Shown here piece after piece: positions 26,489 to 35,337 of a DNA stretch of 64,000 bases. The stretch is from Sphingobium sp. YR768 (GTDB taxonomy: Bacteria > Pseudomonadota > Alphaproteobacteria > Sphingomonadales > Sphingomonadaceae): positions 62,001 to 126,000 of the forward strand of contig NZ_FOGE01000008.1 in NCBI RefSeq assembly GCF_900111125.1, written 5' to 3'. The translations under genes were made by a program, and so were the position numbers. Under the pieces are notes generated by a model. The model searched no databases and was not told the origin of the DNA. It saw nothing but the letters and a program-made list of their open reading frames with translations. Positions within the stretch are counted from its first letter, which is position 1. Each line of letters begins with the position of its first letter.

Positions 26489-27771
26489 AGTTCCATCACT
26501 TCCCGCCAGTAGCGATACATGCCCCGAATGAGCGTTTCGGTGACCATATGGTCTGCCGGCCCGACGCTTGTTCCATCCAGTTCACACAGCGTCGTGAAAT
26601 TCTTGTCCTGCTCGAAACCTTCCTGGCTGAATTCGATGACTTCGCCGTCATCGGCAGACACAAAACCCGCCGGACCGAACAGATTGGCCTGGCGCAAGCG
26701 ACGTTCGGTCATTTCCGCGTTATCGTCTTCGAAGCCGAAATGCGTCCAGACGAAGTCGAACTTATCAGGGCCAAGTGGCAATATCTGACGCGTGGATAGA
26801 GAATTTACCTGCTGCTGAAAGATGACGTTGGGGAACATGGTCGTCATGCAAACAGTGTCGCGTCCCCACCAAGGTTCATGGACGATGTCCAGCAGAAGTG
26901 GCTCGTTAAGCTCCATGTTCTTTCGAAAGCTGGTGACGCCTTCTTCGACGTTGCTGACCACTTTTTCACTGCGCCGCGATATCATTGCCGCGTGTCGCGC
27001 ATGCCGATCAAGCTCGAGCCGGGACTCATTGTCAGCACGCCAAAGACCGAATGTGACGAACCAGGTGTGCAGCAAGCCGGGATGATAGGGATCCTTGATA
27101 TTCTCCATCATAAGCTTCCAGTTACCTGGAATACGCTGGCGGGAATAACCATGCAGGACAAGCTTGCGTCCATCAAAAGTCCGATTGAAGGCGGCCAATA
27201 TGTCCGGACCGAGATAATCCTCGATGCTCTCTACATCGTGGTCAAAGCAGGCAAATACCACGCCGTTGCGTACAGCAACTTTCAGCCGATTAAGGCCATG
27301 GTCCTCCAGCTCGAAGTCGGCGGGCATGCCGCCATTGCCCTTTACCCCGTTGCGGAATGGTACGCCCAAAAGCTTACCGTCATGATTATAGTTCCACTGG
27401 TGGTAGGGACAGACCAGCGTTTTCACCTTACCTGTGCGCTCCTGGCAGAAGCGCATCGCACGATGTGCGCAGCGATTTTCTAGCACATTGATCTCGCCCT
27501 TGCGATTGCGGATCATGATGACCGATCGCTCGCCCACAGCGGTACGCTTGAAGCATCCGGGCTCTGGAATCTCTATTTCCAGCCCCACATAGCTCCAATG
27601 TGGCCCATAGAATATGCGGTCGAGTTCACGCTCGTAAATCGCCCGGTCCGTGTAGACCGCCGATGGCACGCGGCTGGAGCCAACGTCGTGCCAGGGAGAC
27701 TCGATCGTTGCATCCAGGCTTGTGGGCCTGTTCCTAGTCATGATTGGCTGTTCCGTCCCGTCGTTGCTCAA
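26485..27771 (-). CDS. Rieske non-haem iron oxygenase, large (alpha) subunit
   Basis: Up to 428 residues. The start is a TTG at 27771 overlapping the ADH stop, or ATG 27741 ten residues in. In the longer numbering the Rieske 2Fe-2S ligands are Cys101, His103, Cys121 and His124 (CAHRAMRF, CPYHQWNY); the mononuclear iron site begins at Asp227/His230/His235 in NIKDPYHPGLLHTWF. The FYGPHWSYVGLEIEIPEPG start and NIKDPYHPGLLH block resemble salicylate 1-hydroxylase and anthranilate 1,2-dioxygenase alpha subunits, as recalled, so an ortho-substituted benzoate is a fair guess. Neither a ferredoxin nor a reductase gene is nearby; electrons must come from elsewhere in the genome. Confidence 0.92.
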   Translation of the reverse strand: MSNDGTEQPIMTRNRPTSLDATIESPWHDVGSSRVPSAVYTDRAIYERELDRIFYGPHWSYVGLEIEIPEPGCFKRTAVGERSVIMIRNRKGEINVLENRCAHRAMRFCQERTGKVKTLVCPYHQWNYNHDGKLLGVPFRNGVKGNGGMPADFELEDHGLNRLKVAVRNGVVFACFDHDVESIEDYLGPDILAAFNRTFDGRKLVLHGYSRQRIPGNWKLMMENIKDPYHPGLLHTWFVTFGLWRADNESRLELDRHARHAAMISRRSEKVVSNVEEGVTSFRKNMELNEPLLLDIVHEPWWGRDTVCMTTMFPNVIFQQQVNSLSTRQILPLGPDKFDFVWTHFGFEDDNAEMTERRLRQANLFGPAGFVSADDGEVIEFSQEGFEQDKNFTTLCELDGTSVGPADHMVTETLIRGMYRYWREVMEL

Positions 27772-28901
27772 ACCGCGCCGATGCGCAGGACAGGTTTGAT
27801 AGTCCTGCCACTTTCACTGTCAGCTATCGCCTGGTTGATGTCCGCGAAGTCATAATGTTTGATCAAACGATCGAACGGGAAGCGTCCCTGCTTATAGAAT
27901 TCGATAAGCATGGGAATGAAGCTGCTGGCGATGACGTCGCCCTGGACGATACCCATTATCTTCTTAGCGGGGATCATAACCCCGTTAATGTCGAGTGTTA
28001 CCTCCGATCCAAGCGGCGAGGCTCCGACAATTCCGCAGGTACCAAAAAAGCCCAAACAGTCGACTGCCTGGCGAAGCACGGAAGGCAGACCGCTTGCTTC
28101 GAGCGAAAAATCGGCGCCCTTACCCGTGATTTCCATGATGCGGGCGACCGGGTCGCAGTCCTTCGCGTTAACCGTGTGGGTGGCGCCAAGCTCGATCGCG
28201 AGGGCAAGCCGCTCGGCATTGACATCTACAGCGATGACCTGCGTCGCCCCAGCGATCTTGGCTGCCATGACCGCAGCAAGACCGACGGCTCCCGAGCCAA
28301 ATACCACAAAGGAAGATCCCGGGCGCACCTTGAGCGCATTGAGTACCGCACCAGAGCCGGTCTGCAATCCGCAACCCAGTGGCGCCAGGATTTCAAGCGG
28401 TAGATCCTTATCAACTTTTACGACATTGTTCGAGCTGGCCAACGCATATTCGGCGAATGACGACTGACCAAAGAAATGATCGTGGATCGCGTGACCATCC
28501 GCATCAGTGGTCCCGGTGGTTCCATCCATTCGGCTCCCGCCGAAATTGGTCGGCAGGATATTTGCGCAGTGGGCTGGATGTCCGGCATCGCAAAGATAAC
28601 AGTCACCGCAATACATATAGCTCATCACGACATGATCGCCGGGTGCGACGTTGGTCACATTGCGGCCCACGGCCTCGACCACGCCAGCACCTTCATGGCC
28701 GAGAATCGCAGGAAGCGGCATGGGAAGAAGTTGGTCGCGCACCACCATGTCGGTGTGGCAAACACCGCAAGCCACGATGCGAACGAGAACCTCGTCATCG
28801 GCGGGCTGCCCGATCGTGACATCCTCCAGGCGCATCTCGCCGCCCTTCTCCCGCACGATTGCAGCCTTCATGCCGCGGCTATCCTGAATTCCCAAGGCCA
28901 T
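27768..28901 (-). CDS. Zinc-dependent aryl-alcohol dehydrogenase (benzyl alcohol dehydrogenase type)
   Basis: 377 residues, medium-chain dehydrogenase. Catalytic zinc ligands: Cys45 in ACGVCHTDM and the His of GHEGAGVVE; structural zinc Cys98, 101, 104 and 112 (CGDCYLCDAGHPAHC). NAD site: VVFGSGAVGLAAVMAA with an acidic residue after the second strand (AVDVNAERL). The LGCGLQTGSGAVLNAL block is typical of XylB-like benzyl alcohol dehydrogenases. AGGAGA precedes the ATG. It is the first gene of the operon with the Rieske subunits and the TonB receptor, and divergent from the aldehyde dehydrogenase, so alcohol to aldehyde to acid to ring hydroxylation is a consistent order. Confidence 0.92.
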   Translation of the reverse strand: MALGIQDSRGMKAAIVREKGGEMRLEDVTIGQPADDEVLVRIVACGVCHTDMVVRDQLLPMPLPAILGHEGAGVVEAVGRNVTNVAPGDHVVMSYMYCGDCYLCDAGHPAHCANILPTNFGGSRMDGTTGTTDADGHAIHDHFFGQSSFAEYALASSNNVVKVDKDLPLEILAPLGCGLQTGSGAVLNALKVRPGSSFVVFGSGAVGLAAVMAAKIAGATQVIAVDVNAERLALAIELGATHTVNAKDCDPVARIMEITGKGADFSLEASGLPSVLRQAVDCLGFFGTCGIVGASPLGSEVTLDINGVMIPAKKIMGIVQGDVIASSFIPMLIEFYKQGRFPFDRLIKHYDFADINQAIADSESGRTIKPVLRIGAV

Positions 28902-29004
28902 ATCTCCTAAGATTTATTCTGAAGCCGCCCAAACTGTCGCGCCGGGAAAAGCGCGCAGAAGGAATCAACTCGTAGGATATGAACCTGACATAAAATTTTA
29001 TTTG

Positions 29005-29030
29005 GGGCAATCCGTTTTATATCATACAAT
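29005..29030 (+). promoter_or_regulatory. Candidate IclR-binding element at the ADH/ALDH divergent promoter
   Basis: A 26-nt stretch (GGGCAATCCGT...TATATC...ACAAT) matches the one at 31508-31533, upstream of the IclR gene, at 20 of 26 positions. It lies between the divergent Rieske operon and the ALDH gene. Its role as operator is inference. Confidence 0.5.
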
Positions 29031-29117
29031 ACTCACATGCCAGGCGAGCGCCCCACGGGTCGCTGTGAGGGGAAATCTGGCGTAGTAAGTAGATGATAAA
29101 TGGCTTGGGAGACGAAG

Positions 29118-30569
29118 ATGGAAGTGCATTTGCTGATCGACAATCGGCAGGTATCTGCCGACAGCGGCAAGACGTTCGAGCGACGTAACCCAGTAAGCGG
29201 CGCTGTGGTTACAACGTCTGCTGCGGCCGGAGTCGAGGATGCGAGACGTGCAGCCGACTCCGCAGGCACCGCTTTCAAGACATGGTCAAAGACCGGACCG
29301 ACCGAGCGCCGACAAGTTTTGCTCGCAGCGGCCGATAAGCTGGAAGCCAAGATCGGGGACATTTCCCAGGCAATGGCTGCCGAGGTGGGCGCTTCGGGCC
29401 TGTGGGGCGGCTTCAATGTCATGGCAGCAGCTAATCTCATTCGCGAAGCAGCATCGCTCACGACCCAAATCCAGGGTGAAACCATCCCGACCGACAAGCC
29501 CGACACCTTGTCCATGACGCTCCGTCAGCCGGTTGGCGTCATCTTGAGTATCGTCCCTTGGAATGGGCCTGTCATCCTGGCGGCACGCGCAATCGCTTAT
29601 CCGATCGCCTGCGGCAACACGGTGATATTTCGCGCTTCGGAAATGAGTCCAAAGACCCATGCCTTTATAGCCGATGCCTTCGTCGAAGCCGGTCTGCCCG
29701 AAGGCGTGCTGAACTTCGTGGTCAACGCGCCCGACGACGCGGCGGATGTCATCGACTGCCTGATCGCCCATCCCGCTGTCCGCCGCATCAATTTCACCGG
29801 ATCGACCCGTATCGGACGGATCATTGCGGAAAAATCGGGCCGCAATCTAAAACGCTGCCTGCTCGAACTTGGTGGGAAAGCGCCATTTGTGGTGCTGGAC
29901 GACGCAGATATCGACGGCGCCGTGAACGCCGCGATTTTCGGTACATTTCTCTACCAGGGGCAAATTTGCATGTCGACCGAGCGCTTCGTGGTCGATGAAG
30001 CTGTGGCCGACCAATTCGTCGATGCCTTTGCAAAGCGCGCTGCCCAACTGATATCTGGCGACCCGATGGTCAATCCAGCATGTGTCATAGGCCCGATGAT
30101 CGATGCCGCGTCGGGTACCCGTATCAACGCCATGATTGACGACGCACTGGGCAAGGGCGCTCAGATCGTTGTGGGTGGCCATGCCGATGGCGTAGTTATG
30201 CCTGCCACGATCTTGGATCATGTCAAACCAGGCATGACCATCTATGACGAGGAGACATTTGGTCCAGTCACCACGATCGTGCGCGTTAAAGGCATAGACG
30301 AAGCGATCAGGGTCGCCAATGATACCGAATATGGCCTCGCGGCCGCAGTGTTCGGGCGGGATGCACACCGCGCCCTCACCGTCGCGCGCCGCATTGATGC
30401 CGGGCATGTTCATGTCAACGGCGCGACTGTTCAGAATGAGCCGCAAGCCCCTTATGGCGGCATGAAGAATAGCGGCTATGGCCGGTTCGACGGTCGTGCC
30501 GTAATTGACGAATTTACCGAAGTGAAATGGATCACGATCGAACCGGCGGGCCAGCCCTACCCTGTCTGA
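29118..30569 (+). CDS. Aldehyde dehydrogenase, salicylaldehyde/vanillin dehydrogenase type
   Basis: 483 residues from ATG 29118 (GGGAG seven bases upstream; an ATG at 29100 lacks such a site). The catalytic Glu250 lies in LLELGGKAPF and nucleophile Cys284 in LYQGQICMSTERF; NAD contacts are SIVPWNGPV and INFTGSTRIG. The GQICMST and FRASEMSPKTH wording resembles aromatic aldehyde dehydrogenases of the salicylaldehyde/vanillin group. It oxidises an aldehyde to the acid with NAD(P)+ in the cytosol. It stands divergent from the benzyl-alcohol-type ADH and probably takes that enzyme's product. It ends at a clear terminator. Confidence 0.9.
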   Translation: MEVHLLIDNRQVSADSGKTFERRNPVSGAVVTTSAAAGVEDARRAADSAGTAFKTWSKTGPTERRQVLLAAADKLEAKIGDISQAMAAEVGASGLWGGFNVMAAANLIREAASLTTQIQGETIPTDKPDTLSMTLRQPVGVILSIVPWNGPVILAARAIAYPIACGNTVIFRASEMSPKTHAFIADAFVEAGLPEGVLNFVVNAPDDAADVIDCLIAHPAVRRINFTGSTRIGRIIAEKSGRNLKRCLLELGGKAPFVVLDDADIDGAVNAAIFGTFLYQGQICMSTERFVVDEAVADQFVDAFAKRAAQLISGDPMVNPACVIGPMIDAASGTRINAMIDDALGKGAQIVVGGHADGVVMPATILDHVKPGMTIYDEETFGPVTTIVRVKGIDEAIRVANDTEYGLAAAVFGRDAHRALTVARRIDAGHVHVNGATVQNEPQAPYGGMKNSGYGRFDGRAVIDEFTEVKWITIEPAGQPYPV

Positions 30570-30585
30570 CCCCTCTATCAAAAAA

Positions 30586-30611
30586 GCCGGCCATCAGTGA
30601 TGGCCGGCTTT
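30586..30611. terminator. Terminator after the aldehyde dehydrogenase
   Basis: GCCGGCCAT...ATGGCCGGC hairpin, preceded by a run of A and followed by TTT, so it can work in both directions. Confidence 0.85.
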
Positions 30612-30718
30612 AAGCTCGTTGATCCGCGTCCGCAGCCCGGACAAGCTGGCTGATCCTTCGCCAACCTTGTCTCGGGCAAGCTCCAGCAGGTGCCCGAACC
30701 ACTATATAATCCGATAAT

Positions 30719-31492
30719 CTATTGAAGCATATGTGGCGCACCAAGTGCCTGACTGATTTCCTTGCACGTCGCCTGTAGTTGCAAGGCTGACTTGCTGTTC
30801 CCGCCTTCCCGAGGGTTAGGCAATGACAAAAGGGTCGCAGCTAACACCGCGTTACCTTGAAGGTCGAAAATGGGGAACGCCTTGGCATCCAGGCCAGGAA
30901 TAAGGGTGCCATCGACATGCGCCATACCGCGCTCGCGCACGCCAGCTTTTATCTTTTCTACACAGGCTTCATCGATTGTGGCGTTGCGGGCAATTTCGGC
31001 CTGTACGAAGCCTGCGGTTTCAGGCTCGGGCCGAAAGGCAAGAAAGACCTGTCCCGTCGCCGAATTTACCAAGGACAACAAGGAGCCAAGCGCAAGCGAG
31101 GTTACGACCGGTGGATGGCCCATGTGCCAGCGCACGATCGTTGGACCTTCCGGACCAAGCGCTGCGAGCAGGACCGTACTTTGGGTTTGATTGCGAAAAT
31201 CAGCCAGCTTCTCATCAGCGATGCGGAAAGCATCGATCCGCGCGAGCGCGCTGAGCCCCAGTTTGAGCGCTGCGGGGCCAAGATCATAGTTGCCGTGGAT
31301 ATCCTGTTGCACCATCCCCGCCTCTGACAAACTGGCAAGATAGCGGTGTGTTTGCGATGGTGAAAGGCCGCATCCGCGCACGATGGCGGCCAACGGCCGC
31401 GCGCCGCCCAGCCCTGCCAGTGCCTCAAGCACGCGCATCCCGATCTCGACGGACTGAATTCCCGCGCGCTTCTTGGGCGTTTGTGTTGGCAT
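30719..31492 (-). CDS. IclR family transcriptional regulator of the Rieske/ADH/ALDH locus
   Basis: 257 residues. N-terminal winged HTH (QSVEIGMRVLEALAGLGGARPLAAIVRGCGLSPSQTHRYLASLSEAGMV) and the IclR effector domain (GPEGPTIVRWHMGHPPVVTSLALGSLLSLVNSATGQVFLAF, RERGMAHVDGTLIPGLDAKAFPIFD). The family senses aromatic acids or related metabolites. It converges with ALDH at the terminator, and its upstream region carries a 26-nt element also found at the ADH/ALDH promoter. Confidence 0.92.
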   Translation of the reverse strand: MPTQTPKKRAGIQSVEIGMRVLEALAGLGGARPLAAIVRGCGLSPSQTHRYLASLSEAGMVQQDIHGNYDLGPAALKLGLSALARIDAFRIADEKLADFRNQTQSTVLLAALGPEGPTIVRWHMGHPPVVTSLALGSLLSLVNSATGQVFLAFRPEPETAGFVQAEIARNATIDEACVEKIKAGVRERGMAHVDGTLIPGLDAKAFPIFDLQGNAVLAATLLSLPNPREGGNSKSALQLQATCKEISQALGAPHMLQ

Positions 31493-31507
31493 GCATCATT
31501 CCTTCTC

Positions 31508-31533
31508 GGGCAACCCGTCCTATATCCAACGAT
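31508..31533 (+). promoter_or_regulatory. Candidate IclR autoregulatory element
   Basis: GGGCAACCCGT...TATATC...ACGAT, 15 bp upstream of the IclR start codon, matching 29005-29030 at 20 of 26 positions. Confidence 0.5.
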
Positions 31534-32357
31534 CTGGCGCAAACCAGTCGGTGTCGTCAACTAGAGCGATTCCTCCCTTTGTTCGGTACCGCCGCGCAAA
31601 CCGCTGGCCCGCTCAGTCTGGGCCTCGCGCTCGCGGTCCTCCTGGAAGCGGCCACCCCGAGGCTAGTCCTTCTCCCCCCCCCCGAAGAATGCGGCCCGGC
31701 GCAGGTAGGAGCATGTTCGCTCAAACTTGATTCGTATGCTGGATCCCAACCCGCCATGCGCATCCTGCTCGGCAATGACGCTCTGTCGACCTTGACCATA
31801 GTTAGCAAAATAGTACGCATCGTCAATTTCGCTGGCCAGCCGGTGCATCATTAGCATGGCTGCGACAAACACTAGCCGCATCGTAGGATGCGATGAGAAA
31901 GTTCAAAAATCCTGATCGTTGGCCTGTAGCTCTCATCTGCAACGGCAGAAAAACTGCACTTCAAAATTTCGCCCGGTACCAAGTGGCTTTCGCACACTCC
32001 GGCCGGCCAGCCGCGAAATCGATTGGGGATACGAAAAGGGTCAAAAAAGTTGGTTGCACGGACGTTGTATGCCCGTCCAGAGCGCATCTACACCATCGGT
32101 CAGCCAGCCGCTACGGCTTTCGAACCAATTGCGTTAGCGGGTGGGAGCCATGAAATATTTCGCCACGAAAGAGCTCGCATTTCCGAGACGTGGTGATCCA
32201 CAAATAAAGAATCCACCATCAAAATGAATGCGATAGGCGTCGTTCACATATGAATGACCACGTCCGCCTACAAATTCTGTTGTCATGCAATCCATTCCAT
32301 ATTATGAAATATGCCTGCAACGAGAATGGCGGCGAACCGCCTGAATTGAGGGGATCC
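31534..32357. other. Gene-poor stretch, no supportable coding region
   Basis: About 820 bp between IclR and the next TonB receptor. All open frames are short and none shows a recognisable domain. It includes a run of ten C (31674-31683), which would disturb any frame crossing it, so a decayed gene is possible. An AT-rich segment with ATATTATGAAATATGC lies at about 32290-32310, close to the receptor promoter. Confidence 0.5.
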
Positions 32358-35213
32358 ATGACTAAATCGAAATTATATCTGCTCGCCGGAATCAGCTTTG
32401 CCGCGATGTGCCAGCCTGTCTGCGCGCAACAAACAGCGACGACAGAGGCGGAGGCCACGACGGCTGACCCGGATATCGTCGTCACCGGCACGCGCATTAC
32501 GTCCAACGGAAACGCTTTGCCCACCCCGGTCACTGTCGTGTCGCGGGACTCGCTGTTGCGCACCAGCCCCTCGAGCGTCTCGGACGCTCTCAAGAAGCTA
32601 CCGGCCTTTGCGCTCTCGCGCGGCAGCGCCATCCAGGGCGATGCGACCGACAATGCGACCGGCAATTATCTCAACCTGCGCGGCTTTGGCATCCAGCGCA
32701 ACCTAATCCTGCTCGACGGACACCGTGTCGCGCCGACCAGCTATACAGGCGCAGTCGATGCGAACATCCTGCCGCAAATGTTGATGCAGCGGGTTGATGT
32801 CGTCACCGGCGGCGCTTCGGCGGTCTACGGGTCCGATGCAGTGTCAGGTGTCGTCAATTTTGTCCTCGACCGAAAGTTCGAAGGCCTCAAAGTGGAAGGC
32901 AACTCAGGCATTTCCAACCGCGGCGACGCCTATTCGTGGCGCGCCGCTGCCGCTTTCGGTACCGACTTTGCAAATGATCGCGGGCACTTCATGGCCAGCT
33001 ATGAGCATTTCCAGCAGGACGGTTTCGTGAAGGAAGCGCGTAAGTCTGGCAGGACCGTCTACGCGATCGCTGGCAGCGGGACGCAGGGAGACCCGTTCCG
33101 GTTGATCTCGGACGCTCGCAACGCACAAATCAGTTTCCGGGGCTCGATTTTCTCCAGTCCGTTAGCTGGACAAGTGTTCACGGGACCGGGTGTAACCGGC
33201 CCCTTCGTTCATGGTACGCCGCAGGGTGGATCGCTGGAAAGTGGTGGCGAAGGCTTCTATGGAAAGGGATCGTCGGGGACCGCAGACGTCAAGACCGACC
33301 AAGCCTATGCAAGGCTGGATTATGAACTGACCGACGGGATCAACGCCTTCGTTCAAGGTGTCTTTGCCAAGTCCAGAAACTTCAACTATTTCTATCCGAA
33401 CCTAGTCTTGCCTTTGGCGGTCGGCACCGACAACGCTTTCCTGGCCCCTGCTACCCAGGCCGCGATTGGCGATCCGCTGTTCATTTTCGGGCGCGTCCTT
33501 GACGATCCGGACCATCGCATCGCCGTTCAATCAGATAGCAAGACGTGGATCGCCGCTGGCGGCCTCGACGGCAAAATCGGCGGCATGAATTGGAATGTCT
33601 ATTATCAGCACGGCGTAAGTTCCACAGTCAATTCGTTCATCAACAACACGATCAATGGCAATCTTTATGCCGCGCTGGACGCCGTTGACGAAGGTTCGTT
33701 CAGGACCGGCACTGCCAATGGCAATATCGTCTGCCGCGCGACCCTCACCAACCCCGGATCGCAGGCGGGTTGCGTACCGCTCAACGCGTTCGGCGCGCCT
33801 CTTTCCACGCAGCAGGCGGCGCTCGATTATGTGTTCGGAACGTCGCGGACCCGCCCTGAGTTCACGCTGGACAATATCGAAGCCAGCTTAAGCGGAACAG
33901 CGTTCGACAATTGGGCAGGGCCTGTGCGGTTCGCTATCAGCGGTGAATATCGCTGGACCAGCCTGGACGTTACAACCAACGCCCCCGCGACGCTGACGGC
34001 CGACTGCACCGGCATCCGCTTCAATTGCACGCCGGGTGCCACGCCCTATTTCAGCAACGCGCAGGTCACGCCGATTTCGGTGAGCCAGAACGTTAAGGAA
34101 GCGGCGCTAGAGGTGGAATTTCCATTGCTGAAAGATTCCGGTCTTGGCAGTGCAAGTCTCAATGGTGCGGTTCGCTACACTGATTATTCGACCAGCGGCG
34201 GCGTCACCACCTGGAAAATTGGCGGTGAGTGGGTTCCGATCGATGGGCTTCGCTTCCGGGGCACCTATTCGCGCGATATCCGAGCGCCCAGTCTTTATGA
34301 CCTATTCCAGCCTGCGACAGTGGCGACCAGCGGCTATTCTGACGCCCATACCGGCTTTAACGGGATCATTCCTACTGAAACCGCAGGCAACAGCAGCCTG
34401 ACACCCGAGGTCGCCAGAACCCTGACCGCAGGTGTCGTATTTGCGCCTTCGTCACTCCGGGGCCTGAGCCTCTCGATCGACTATTATCGCATCAATATGT
34501 CCAATGCCATTTCTGAGGTGGATGGCAGGCTCGCCACCGTGCAGAATCTTTGCGAAGAAGCCGGCGGTACCGGGCCTTTTTGCAGCCTCTATGAACGCCC
34601 CTTAGACTTCAGCGATCGCTCGGTCGCCAATGCGCCAACGCTGGTCCGGTCGACCAAACTCAACGCTGCCTCGCTTAAGACCTGGGGCATCGATGCAGAG
34701 CTAAACTATAGCTTCCAGTTGGGGTCTGACGGCCAGATGTCGCTTCGCGGCCTTGCGGGATACCAACCTGAATTTACCTCCGTCTTGCTGCCAGGTACGG
34801 ATCCGCAAATCCTGGCTGGCGCGGCTGCGATCCAACAGTCGGGTGGCGTTCCCAAATTGCGTCTGACGGCATTCATCAACTATACGACCTCGAATTTTTC
34901 GATCGATGTCATGGAACGTTGGCGTTCGTCGCTGCGGCAAAGCACCAACGAACAAGAGAATTCCAGTCCGGGCACCTTTTATGCAATTCCCCGCGTGCCA
35001 TCGGTTGCTTACACCGACCTGACCTTCACAGCCTTCATTGGAAAAGACAAGGACAAGCAATTGTTCCTGTCAGTGCAGAATCTATTCGACAAGCAGCCAC
35101 CCGCTTATGTCATCGCCGGATTTTCAGGAACGCCAGGCTTTCAATATCCCTCCGTGGTAGGAGACGATGTGATCGGACGTTACTTCACAATAGGCGGGCG
35201 CTTCAAATTCTGA
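32358..35213 (+). CDS. TonB-dependent outer-membrane receptor, large type
   Basis: 951 residues from ATG 32358, which follows GAGGGG and starts a signal peptide (LYLLAGISFAAMCQPVCAQ); an open extension to 32250 is discounted. TonB box region DIVVTGTRI, plug motifs LRGFGIQRNLILLDGHRV and VDVVTGGASAVYGSDAVSGVVNFVLDRKF, barrel end IGRYFTIGGRFKF. The GGASAVYGSDAVSG class is typical of sphingomonad and xanthomonad receptors for carbohydrates or peptides. It has its own terminator and is followed by a secreted esterase, a likely functional partner. Confidence 0.93.
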   Translation: MTKSKLYLLAGISFAAMCQPVCAQQTATTEAEATTADPDIVVTGTRITSNGNALPTPVTVVSRDSLLRTSPSSVSDALKKLPAFALSRGSAIQGDATDNATGNYLNLRGFGIQRNLILLDGHRVAPTSYTGAVDANILPQMLMQRVDVVTGGASAVYGSDAVSGVVNFVLDRKFEGLKVEGNSGISNRGDAYSWRAAAAFGTDFANDRGHFMASYEHFQQDGFVKEARKSGRTVYAIAGSGTQGDPFRLISDARNAQISFRGSIFSSPLAGQVFTGPGVTGPFVHGTPQGGSLESGGEGFYGKGSSGTADVKTDQAYARLDYELTDGINAFVQGVFAKSRNFNYFYPNLVLPLAVGTDNAFLAPATQAAIGDPLFIFGRVLDDPDHRIAVQSDSKTWIAAGGLDGKIGGMNWNVYYQHGVSSTVNSFINNTINGNLYAALDAVDEGSFRTGTANGNIVCRATLTNPGSQAGCVPLNAFGAPLSTQQAALDYVFGTSRTRPEFTLDNIEASLSGTAFDNWAGPVRFAISGEYRWTSLDVTTNAPATLTADCTGIRFNCTPGATPYFSNAQVTPISVSQNVKEAALEVEFPLLKDSGLGSASLNGAVRYTDYSTSGGVTTWKIGGEWVPIDGLRFRGTYSRDIRAPSLYDLFQPATVATSGYSDAHTGFNGIIPTETAGNSSLTPEVARTLTAGVVFAPSSLRGLSLSIDYYRINMSNAISEVDGRLATVQNLCEEAGGTGPFCSLYERPLDFSDRSVANAPTLVRSTKLNAASLKTWGIDAELNYSFQLGSDGQMSLRGLAGYQPEFTSVLLPGTDPQILAGAAAIQQSGGVPKLRLTAFINYTTSNFSIDVMERWRSSLRQSTNEQENSSPGTFYAIPRVPSVAYTDLTFTAFIGKDKDKQLFLSVQNLFDKQPPAYVIAGFSGTPGFQYPSVVGDDVIGRYFTIGGRFKF

Positions 35214-35233
35214 AGCCCTAAGCTTTGAAACAC

Positions 35234-35272
35234 TGGAATGAGCTTTCCCGCGCGGAAAGCTCATTCCATTTT
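35234..35272 (+). terminator. Terminator after the large TonB receptor
   Basis: A perfect 15-bp stem (TGGAATGAGCTTTCC with GGAAAGCTCATTCCA) around a CGCGC loop, then TTTTC. Confidence 0.92.
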
Positions 35273-35337
35273 CAATTCCTCCCCCCCCAGGCAGTGCCGA
35301 CACCTGTGCGGCCAGGGCCATGAAGCCGAGGCGTGAC

